Positions 1 through 7,483 of a stretch of 36,036 bases of DNA are shown piece by piece (positions within the stretch are counted from its first letter, which is position 1; every line of letters begins with the position of its first letter). Origin of the DNA: Flavobacteriales bacterium (GTDB taxonomy: Bacteria; Bacteroidota; Bacteroidia; Flavobacteriales; Flavobacteriaceae). Where the stretch lies: the NCBI GenBank assembly GCA_004213605.1, contig SGZC01000003.1:1-36036 (forward strand), written 5' to 3'. The position numbers and the translations under genes were made by a program. Under the pieces are notes generated by a model. It made no database searches. It had not been told where the DNA came from and was given only the letters and a program-made list of their open reading frames with translations.

Positions 1-2094
1 TGCAATGATGAATGAGTTCCCCTTATTTGGAGTCCAATCCAATAAATTTTTGACCCCACCGTACATTTCAAAACGGTCCATCCCGTCGAAGGTTATTTGT
101 ATGTTTTGAATACTCCATACAGGGGAGTACTCACTTCTTGGATCTAATTCGCCCAATAAAGGTAAACGCATAGGGCCGTATAGACTTCCCGTATAATCAA
201 ATGTCAAATTTGTTCCATAATGTTTATAACTAAGTGACCAAACTCCAGAATATTTTTCAGTTAAAATTTGTGGGGTTTTTTTTCCATTTTCAGTTTTGGA
301 AACATCTTGATAAGTCGCTCCAATAGAAGCTCTTATTCCGCTGCCAAAAACAGCGTCAATATTTAAACTAAGTCCAGATGATTGAGAAAACCCGTCTAAA
401 TTGTCATATATAATTTGATTGGGATTGGTATCATAATCGGGAATGATCGCATTGGTGAAATAAGTATACCATGCCGAAGTATCGATTGTAAAATACATCC
501 CATTTTTTAAATATAATTTTTTCAAATAGTTGAGCGTGATATTGTAGGATTCTTCGGGATTTAAATCATCTTGAATAATGACCTCTCTTGCTCCAGTAAG
601 TGCAGCATGCTCTTCCGTAAATAAATTTACAACTCTAAAGCCGGTTCCAGCGTTAAGTCTTATGATATCATCATCTGTGGGTTTAAATCTATAAGCAATT
701 CTTGGAGTAACGATATTTCCATGTCTAGTATTGTAATCATAACGCACCCCCAACAATAAACTTTGTTTATTATTAAAGCCTATTTCATCTTGAACAAACA
801 AGGAAGGGATTGTTGTTTCGTCTGCAAGGGTTGTTGCGGTGGTATTATCATTATAATAGTTATATCGAACTGCAGCACCCATCAATAAATCGTGAGATTT
901 AATCTTCTTATCCCAAATAAATTGTCCGAAACCAATTCGCTGTTTTGCGAGATAAGGAGTATCTCCGTACACTGAATTTTGATCGTGATCTGAATATGAA
1001 AATTGGAAATCTATTTTTTCTTGAAAGGGTAGTTGGTAATTTCCAAAAAATTCAAATCGAGAAGTGTAAATGCTTTCTCCATAGACTTCATTACCCCCTC
1101 TATAACTCTTATTCCACTGTAACTCACCACCCCAACGATCTTCATATAAATAACGCCCAGCAATAGAAAAATCTCTGTTGTTTTTTCGTTTAAAATTCCA
1201 CTTTTGAAAAATTGATAGCCTATCTTGATTGGTTAAATCGGTAAAATTATCATTGTTATTGTCAATTAATTGGTCATAAATAAAATAATTTGCCCCAACT
1301 AAAACGGTTGCTTTTTTCCCCACATTAGCCTTGACGCCTAAATCAAGATTTACTTCCCCCCAACTAGTTACAAAACTGTCTGAAAAAAATAGGGGTGCAT
1401 TTTCGGGTAACTTTGTTATTATATTTATAAGACCACCCAAAGCTTCACTCCCATATAGAGAGGAGGCGGGTCCTTTTACAATTTCAATTTGTTCGATTAA
1501 TGAATTTGGAATTCCGGATAAACCGTAAACAGTAGAGAGCCCGCTTACAATCGGCATCCCGTCAATCATAACTAACGTATAGGGCCCTTCTAAACCATTG
1601 ATATGAATATCTCCCGTATTACAAACATTACAATTTAACTGAGGTCGAACTCCATTGACATTATTAAGTGCTTCAAAAACACTTGGACTTGGGTTTTTCT
1701 TCAAAAAAGTAGTGGAGTATACTTCAACCGGAACCGGACTTTCTAGCCGAGAAACTGCTTTGAGAGTACCCGTAATGATTACTTCTTGTAGCGAATTGTC
1801 TTCAACTAAATTGAACTTAATCTGTATATTTTTATCGGTAATTTTTATTTTTTTTTTGGAAGTAGTATACCCTGTAAAAGAAGCAATTATTGTGTAGGTT
1901 CCGGGTTTTAAATTCGTTAATTTAAAAACTCCTTCTTCATTGGTGGTAGCTCCCGTAACCGAATTTTCAATATATACATTACTAAAAGCTAAAGGTTCAC
2001 CCTCTAAAAAAACAGTACCATTAACTTCAAAAAGTGATTGAGCCTTTGCTAAAAACCCAAAAAATATAAAGAATAAACCAACAGATTTTTTCAT
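1..2094 (-). CDS. TonB-dependent outer-membrane receptor with N-terminal CarboxypepD_reg-like domain (C-terminus truncated by window edge)
   Basis: Hand translation of minus strand: MKKSVGLFFIFFGFLAKAQSLFEVNGTVFLEGEPLAFSNVYIENSVTGATTNEEGVFKL...; plug motif VRPQLNCNVCNTGDIHINGLEGPYTLVMIDGMPIVSGLSTVYGL...IEIVKGPASSLYGSEALGGLINIITK; frame open to position 1. Not in the supplied ORF track. Confidence 0.93.
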   Translation of the reverse strand, partial: MKKSVGLFFIFFGFLAKAQSLFEVNGTVFLEGEPLAFSNVYIENSVTGATTNEEGVFKLTNLKPGTYTIIASFTGYTTSKKKIKITDKNIQIKFNLVEDNSLQEVIITGTLKAVSRLESPVPVEVYSTTFLKKNPSPSVFEALNNVNGVRPQLNCNVCNTGDIHINGLEGPYTLVMIDGMPIVSGLSTVYGLSGIPNSLIEQIEIVKGPASSLYGSEALGGLINIITKLPENAPLFFSDSFVTSWGEVNLDLGVKANVGKKATVLVGANYFIYDQLIDNNNDNFTDLTNQDRLSIFQKWNFKRKNNRDFSIAGRYLYEDRWGGELQWNKSYRGGNEVYGESIYTSRFEFFGNYQLPFQEKIDFQFSYSDHDQNSVYGDTPYLAKQRIGFGQFIWDKKIKSHDLLMGAAVRYNYYNDNTTATTLADETTIPSLFVQDEIGFNNKQSLLLGVRYDYNTRHGNIVTPRIAYRFKPTDDDIIRLNAGTGFRVVNLFTEEHAALTGAREVIIQDDLNPEESYNITLNYLKKLYLKNGMYFTIDTSAWYTYFTNAIIPDYDTNPNQIIYDNLDGFSQSSGLSLNIDAVFGSGIRASIGATYQDVSKTENGKKTPQILTEKYSGVWSLSYKHYGTNLTFDYTGSLYGPMRLPLLGELDPRSEYSPVWSIQNIQITFDGMDRFEMYGGVKNLLDWTPNKGNSFIIA

Positions 2095-2099
2095 TCGTA

Positions 2100-2756
2100 T
2101 TAAATTGTTTTTAAGTATAAATTCTCAGCAATTTTTTTGGTGATGAAAAACTGTTTATTGGACACAAGAATGGTCATAGATTGATCAAATTCCTCCTTAT
2201 CGATTACAGTAATAGAGGATCCAATACCTATTTTTCTGGTATCTAAATATTGAAGAAATGTTGCGCTAGATTCTTTTACTCCCACACAAATTCCTCGTTG
2301 ATTCTTTTTTAATTTTGAAAGTAATTTCTTTTCGGTAGGTTTTATATAACCATTCCTGTCAGGGATAGGATCTCCGTGGGGATCAAAATCTGGGTACTCT
2401 AAAAATAGGTCTAATCTTTGGATCAACTCATCAGACTTAATATGCTCTAATTGTTCCGCTATTTCATGAACCTCATCCCATTGAAAATCTAATTTTTCAA
2501 CTAAAAAAACTTCCCACAGACGATGCTTTCGTATAATATTAACTGCAATAGATTTTCCTTTTTTGGTAAGTGAAGCACCTTTATATTTTTGATAAGAGAT
2601 TACTTTTTTATCCGCAAGTTTCTGAATCATATCTGTAACTGAAGACGCTCTGGTATCCATCTTGTCAGCAATAGCATTGGTACTAACACCAGCTCCATAA
2701 TCATTTTCTAAATGAAAAATTGCTTTTAAATAATTTTCTTCTGCAAGTGTAAACAT
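2100..2756 (-). CDS. DtxR/MntR-family metal-dependent transcriptional regulator with C-terminal FeoA-like domain
   Basis: MFTLAEENYLKAIFHLENDYGAGVSTNAIADKMDTRASSVTDMIQKLADKKVISYQKYKGASLTKKGK; 5-bp gap to the downstream TonB receptor. Confidence 0.92.
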   Translation of the reverse strand: MFTLAEENYLKAIFHLENDYGAGVSTNAIADKMDTRASSVTDMIQKLADKKVISYQKYKGASLTKKGKSIAVNIIRKHRLWEVFLVEKLDFQWDEVHEIAEQLEHIKSDELIQRLDLFLEYPDFDPHGDPIPDRNGYIKPTEKKLLSKLKKNQRGICVGVKESSATFLQYLDTRKIGIGSSITVIDKEEFDQSMTILVSNKQFFITKKIAENLYLKTI

Positions 2757-2781
2757 CTGACAAATGTAAAATATTGTTTTT

Positions 2782-2810
2782 ATAAAGCCTAATTTATTTT
2801 TTAGCCTTAT
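2782..2810. promoter_or_regulatory. Imperfect inverted repeat, candidate operator upstream of dtxR-like gene
   Basis: ATAAAGCCTAA-TTTATTTT-TTAGCCTTAT; arms pair with one bulged A and one C:C mismatch. Confidence 0.4.
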
Positions 2811-2856
2811 CTAAATTTAAAGCCATTTAAAATCAAGAGATCATTAATTCGTTAAA

Positions 2857-3366
2857 TTAATTGAATAAAGCTTTTAATTCAGAAGCATCAGAAGCTTCCA
2901 TTTTACCGGCAATTACCAAGCTTAATTGCCGCCTTCTTAGCGCAGCATCAAACCGATTTTTTTCCAAATCACTTTCGGGAATTATTGCCGGAACAGTGAC
3001 TGGTTGGCCAGATTCATCGACTGCTACAAAGGTATAAATACCTACATTTGATTGCTTTCTGGCTCCACTTTCACGATCCTCAATCCAAATATCCATCACT
3101 ACTTCCATAGAACTCTTAAAAGCTCTAGAGACTTTAGCTTCGATAGTGACAACACTTCCTAGAGGAATCATTTTACTAAAAGCGACGTGATTTACGGAAA
3201 CAGTAGTGACTATCCTTCTACAATGTCTTCTTGCCGAAATACTAGCTGCGCGGTCCATTCGTGCTAATAACTCACCACCAAACATATTGCCCAGAGGGTT
3301 GGTTTCACTAGGTAATACTAAATCGGTAACCACCGTAAGAGATTCTTTTGGAGTTCTTGAAATCAT
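2857..3366 (-). CDS. acyl-CoA thioesterase, hotdog fold (YciA/ACOT7-like)
   Basis: LPSETNPLGNMFGGELLARMDRAASISARRHCRRIVTTVSVNHVAF, typical of acyl-CoA hydrolases. Confidence 0.9.
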   Translation of the reverse strand: MISRTPKESLTVVTDLVLPSETNPLGNMFGGELLARMDRAASISARRHCRRIVTTVSVNHVAFSKMIPLGSVVTIEAKVSRAFKSSMEVVMDIWIEDRESGARKQSNVGIYTFVAVDESGQPVTVPAIIPESDLEKNRFDAALRRRQLSLVIAGKMEASDASELKALFN

Positions 3367-3428
3367 AAGAATATATTTTATACAAAGGTACAGTTATCTT
3401 CGAACAAGATAAATTTAAAAAGGAAGAA

Positions 3429-4361
3429 TTACTCTTCTAATTCTTTTACTAAAAGCCAAGCATCAGCGTTTTGTGACTTTTGAATTTTTCTTAGATTTTT
3501 TATAGCTTCTAACCTATCTTCATAACTACTATAAGCAACTTGATGTAGTCCATATTTGTTGACTCCAATTAAAATTGGTGAAAATCCAATGTCCGTAAGT
3601 TCTTTAATTTTTTTATCGGCATTGGCAGCTATCCTAAAAGCTCCTGCAATAATATGATAGTTCCCTGATTGTTTTTTAAAAGTAAGATTTAAAGTAGGTA
3701 AGGGGTTTTCGATACTAAACGTTGCTTGTTGAATTTGATTTTCAACTACGGTATTGGCTTTCTGTTTTTCGGCGAAATTATACTTTTTAACTTCATCCTC
3801 ATACATTTTCATAACTCCAAAACTTGCTACAGAAACTGCAACTAATGCTATTGCTGCGTATTTTAAATAGCTTTTTTTATTGCTCTTTTCAGCATGAATA
3901 GAATGGAGCGATTTTTTTGATTGCTGATAAGGCTTTTTTTGTCTGGATACTTTTGAAATTCCAACAGATGACAAGCCAAAGGAAGTAGTATTAAAATTTT
4001 GTTTAGAAGAAGGTAAAAATTGAACAGAATTTTCATCGTTTAAATGAAAATCCCCAATATTACTTAACGAAACAGTGGTACCCTCTGTTAACTGTATCGA
4101 TAACTTTTTGGTATAATTTCTTAATTTCTGTAGTGAAGACTCATAACTACATTTTTCAACAGATGCAATATAATTGGCTAATAAACCGTCGTTGGTTTGC
4201 AAATGCCTGTTAAATGATAACGTTTTTGATGGCGGATAAAGTGTATGAGTGTCGGAATCAATTCTAGCGGAATGATATTGTGTTAATAAGGCTCCAAAGC
4301 CTGGTATTATTACACATTCATAGCGGTAAAGCAGATCATTGATGTAGGTAGTTATTTGCAT
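3429..4361 (-). CDS. SPOR-domain membrane protein with N-terminal bacterial HU-CCDC81-like domains
   Basis: N-term MQITTYINDLLYRYECVIIPGFGALLTQYHSARID; TM helix YAAIALVAVSVASFGVMKMY; C-term SPOR-like NYHIIAGAFRIAANADKKIKELTDIGFSPILIG. Confidence 0.85.
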   Translation of the reverse strand: MQITTYINDLLYRYECVIIPGFGALLTQYHSARIDSDTHTLYPPSKTLSFNRHLQTNDGLLANYIASVEKCSYESSLQKLRNYTKKLSIQLTEGTTVSLSNIGDFHLNDENSVQFLPSSKQNFNTTSFGLSSVGISKVSRQKKPYQQSKKSLHSIHAEKSNKKSYLKYAAIALVAVSVASFGVMKMYEDEVKKYNFAEKQKANTVVENQIQQATFSIENPLPTLNLTFKKQSGNYHIIAGAFRIAANADKKIKELTDIGFSPILIGVNKYGLHQVAYSSYEDRLEAIKNLRKIQKSQNADAWLLVKELEE

Positions 4362-4468
4362 CTAAACAAATATAGTAGAATTTGATTTTTATACCATTTA
4401 AAATCTATATATTTATTAACAGTTTAAAAATGTTATTTTTAATCACTCCCCCTCTTTAAATATCTCTT

Positions 4469-5575
4469 ATGTTAACTAAAAACGAATTGCGCTATACGTT
4501 AGCTTTACAACGTGTGCCCAACCTTGGTGATGCAATGGCCAAACGATTAATTTTAAAAGTCGGATCGGCAGAGGGTATTTTTAAAGAAAAAAAAGGCAAC
4601 TTATTAAAAATAAAAGGAATAGGGCCTTATAAATTAAAAGCGCTATCGGAAAAAATTCAGTTAAATGATGCCGAAAAAGAAATGGAGTTTATGGAAAAAA
4701 ACGCCATAAAATATTGCTATTTTTTAGATAAGCATTATTCAAAAAATTTAAAGCATTGTAGCGATGGCCCCATTCTTTATTTCCAAAAAGGAAACATAGA
4801 TCTTCATCAAAACAAAATAATAAGTATTGTTGGCACCCGGAAAATAACAAGCTATGGAAAATCTTTTTGCAAAAATCTAATTTATGATCTCTCCGCATTA
4901 AATCCAATTATTGTCTCTGGGTTTGCTTTCGGAGTAGATATAACGGCTCATAAATCGGCGATTGACAATGGGCTACAAACCATCGCTTGCCTTGCTCATG
5001 GTCACAACCAAATGTATCCAAAATTTCATACTAAATATGTGGATAGCGTCAAGAAAAATGGTGGCTTCATAACTGAATTTTGGAGCAGTGATTCGTTTGA
5101 AAAAAATAATTTTTTAAAAAGAAATAGAATTATAGCTGGGTTGTCAGAAGCAACTATAATCATTGAATCTGCGAAAAAAGGGGGAAGCCTAGTCACTGCG
5201 GATATTGCAAATTCATACCATAGAGATCTATTCGCATTACCTGGCAGAGCCAACGACCCTCAAAGTGTTGGCTGCAATAATCTCATTAAAACACAACAGG
5301 CTCATTTAATTACTAGTGCTGCAGATTTAATCTATATTTTAGGCTGGGAGCTTACAACTAAAACTCAAAAACAGTCTCAAAAAAAATTAGTCGCAGAACT
5401 TAGTAATGACGAAACCATCGTTTTTAATTATTTGAACGAAAAAAAGAAAGCGCTACTTGATGTCATTTCTATTCAATGTAGTATTCCAGCTCATAAATTA
5501 GCAGCTATTTTATTATCGCTGGAATTAAAGGGAGTAATACGGCCTACTCCAGGAAAAATGTTTGAAGTGATATGA
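4469..5575 (+). CDS. dprA: DNA-processing protein DprA
   Basis: HhH-like N-terminus, ISIVGTRKITSYGK, IVSGFAFGVDITAHKSAI, RNRIIAGLSEATIIIESAKKGGSLVTADIAN, LFALPGRANDPQSVGCNNLIK. Confidence 0.95.
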   Translation: MLTKNELRYTLALQRVPNLGDAMAKRLILKVGSAEGIFKEKKGNLLKIKGIGPYKLKALSEKIQLNDAEKEMEFMEKNAIKYCYFLDKHYSKNLKHCSDGPILYFQKGNIDLHQNKIISIVGTRKITSYGKSFCKNLIYDLSALNPIIVSGFAFGVDITAHKSAIDNGLQTIACLAHGHNQMYPKFHTKYVDSVKKNGGFITEFWSSDSFEKNNFLKRNRIIAGLSEATIIIESAKKGGSLVTADIANSYHRDLFALPGRANDPQSVGCNNLIKTQQAHLITSAADLIYILGWELTTKTQKQSQKKLVAELSNDETIVFNYLNEKKKALLDVISIQCSIPAHKLAAILLSLELKGVIRPTPGKMFEVI

Positions 5576-5578
5576 TTT

Positions 5579-6547
5579 TTAATAGCCAAGTTTTTTTCGA
5601 ACCCTTTCAAGTACTTCATTCGCTATGATTGAAGCCTTCTTAGCACCAATTTCTAGTGCCTTTTCCACTTCTTCTAAATTTTCCATATAATAATTATACA
5701 TTTCTCTTTCTTTTGAAAACTGTTCGATAAGCAATTCAAAAAGAGCTTGTTTTGCGTGCCCGTATCCATAATTACCTCCTTCGTAATTTGCTTTCATACT
5801 TGCTATTTCACTCTCTGATGCCATAAGCTTATACAATGCAAAAATATTGCAAGAATTTGGGTCTTTAGGTTCTTCCATAGGAACACTATCTGTTTGTATT
5901 CCCATAATTTGTTTTCTTAGTTTTTTATCATTTAAAAATATATTGATAATATTATTTTTGGACTTACTCATTTTAGCACCATCAGTTCCAGGTATGAGCA
6001 TTGTGTTTTCGTGTACTTTTGCTTCGGGCATAACAAACGTCTCTCCCATTTTGCTATGAAATCTTGACACAACATCTCTGGTCATCTCAAGATGCTGAAG
6101 CTGATCTTTTCCTACGGGAACAATATTAGCATCATATAATAATATATCAGCTGCCATTAACATTGGATAGGTAAACAACCCCGAATTTATATCTTCTAAC
6201 CGATCTACTTTATCTTTAAATGAATGTGCCAATGTTAATCTTTGGTAGGGGAAAAAACAGCTTAAATACCAAGACAATTCTGATACTTGTGGCACATCAC
6301 TTTGTCGGTAAAAGACCGTTTTTTCTATATTTAACCCAAATGCTAACCAAGCTGCTGCAGTACTGTAAGTATTGTCCTGAATTAATTTAGCATCTTTAAT
6401 TTGAGTTAATGAGTGTAAGTCCGCAATAAATAAAAAAGATTCATTTTTTGGATTGTTAGCCAACTTAATGGCAGGTAAAATCGCTCCCAAAAGATTTCCT
6501 AAATGAGGTGTTCCTGTACTTTGTATCCCAGTTAAAATTCTTGACAT
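5579..6547 (-). CDS. trpS: tryptophan--tRNA ligase
   Basis: MSRILTGIQSTGTPHLGNLLGAI, VPVGKDQLQHLEMTRDVV, KMSKSKNN (KMSKS motif). Confidence 0.97.
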   Translation of the reverse strand: MSRILTGIQSTGTPHLGNLLGAILPAIKLANNPKNESFLFIADLHSLTQIKDAKLIQDNTYSTAAAWLAFGLNIEKTVFYRQSDVPQVSELSWYLSCFFPYQRLTLAHSFKDKVDRLEDINSGLFTYPMLMAADILLYDANIVPVGKDQLQHLEMTRDVVSRFHSKMGETFVMPEAKVHENTMLIPGTDGAKMSKSKNNIINIFLNDKKLRKQIMGIQTDSVPMEEPKDPNSCNIFALYKLMASESEIASMKANYEGGNYGYGHAKQALFELLIEQFSKEREMYNYYMENLEEVEKALEIGAKKASIIANEVLERVRKKLGY

Positions 6548-6561
6548 TACTTGTTTATAGT

Positions 6562-6591
6562 AAATAGTTCATGTTTTGAAATGAACTATTT
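6562..6591 (-). promoter_or_regulatory. Perfect 11-bp hairpin in trpS 5' leader
   Basis: AAATAGTTCAT-GTTTTGAA-ATGAACTATTT; lies between a TATCTTTG -7-like element (6607..6614, minus) and the trpS ATG. Confidence 0.5.
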
Positions 6592-6661
6592 TGTTAAAGG
6601 TAATCACAAAGATAATTTTTTTAAACCTTTTTGATTGTGTTCATTTTGCTATTTTTGAAAA

Positions 6662-7405
6662 GTGTTGTTTTTTTTAAAAAATATAGCGATTCTTTTATAT
6701 CGAATTTGGTATTACTTATTAACCGCAATAAGTATTATCGTACTCTTTGTTTTTCTCTTTACAAGCGTACTAAGAAAGGAATGGTATCCTATTTTTTTTA
6801 AAATAGCACGAGTCTGGGCTTATATGATTTTAATAGGAATGGGATTCAGACCTATTATTAAAAAAGAGTTCGAATTAAAAAAAGGCAGTAGCTACATGAT
6901 TGTAGCAAATCATACCTCTATGATAGACATTATGCTAATGCTATACATTATTAAGTATCCTGTTGTATTTGTAGGCAAAAAAGAATTGAGTAAAATTCCT
7001 ATGTTTGGTTTTATTTATAAGCGCACATGTATCCTTGTTGACAGAAATGATCCAAAAAGTAGAAGAAATGTATACGAAAGCGCACAACAAAAAATTAAAC
7101 AAGGATATAGTATTTGCATATTCCCAGAGGGGGGGGTGCCCCTTGATGAAAGTATCGTTTTAGATTCATTTAAAAATGGAGCTTTTAGATTGGCCATAGA
7201 ACATCATATCCCAATTGTTCCCATGACGTTTCACGATAATAAAAAAAGATTTTCATACACCTTTTTTAGTGGAGGCCCGGGTAAAATTAGAGCAACGATT
7301 CATGCCCCTTTAGTAACTACCAATTATTCCTTAGAAATGAAAAAAGAATTGAAAACTAAAACTCGTACTATTATTTTAAATGAATTGAACAATCCATCGC
7401 TATAA
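6662..7405 (+). CDS. plsC: 1-acyl-sn-glycerol-3-phosphate acyltransferase (GTG start)
   Basis: VANHTSMIDIMLML (HX4D), CIFPEGGVPLDES, PIVPMTFHDNKKRF. Confidence 0.92.
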   Translation: MLFFLKNIAILLYRIWYYLLTAISIIVLFVFLFTSVLRKEWYPIFFKIARVWAYMILIGMGFRPIIKKEFELKKGSSYMIVANHTSMIDIMLMLYIIKYPVVFVGKKELSKIPMFGFIYKRTCILVDRNDPKSRRNVYESAQQKIKQGYSICIFPEGGVPLDESIVLDSFKNGAFRLAIEHHIPIVPMTFHDNKKRFSYTFFSGGPGKIRATIHAPLVTTNYSLEMKKELKTKTRTIILNELNNPSL

Positions 7406-7408
7406 AAA

Positions 7409-7440
7409 AAACCATCTTATGGCGAAAGATGGTTTTTCTT
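7409..7440. terminator. Rho-independent terminator between convergent plsC and the OMP/anti-sigma gene
   Basis: AAACCATCTT...AAGATGGTTTTTCTTT stem-loop with flanking A and T tracts. Confidence 0.8.
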
Positions 7441-7483
7441 TAAGTGGTTCGCTGTTTACAAACCCAAACTAACTTAACCTAAA

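Noticed and set aside
1848-1857. T10 tract (A10 on the coding strand) in the TonB receptor
   Set aside because: A/T homopolymers of this length are common in such AT-rich DNA and it encodes a plain Lys run; weaker case than the two G8 tracts.
945-1897. Plus-strand ORFs of 65-80 aa (945..1166, 1331..1528, 1655..1897)
   Set aside because: Antisense to the continuous TonB receptor frame; no recognisable domain.
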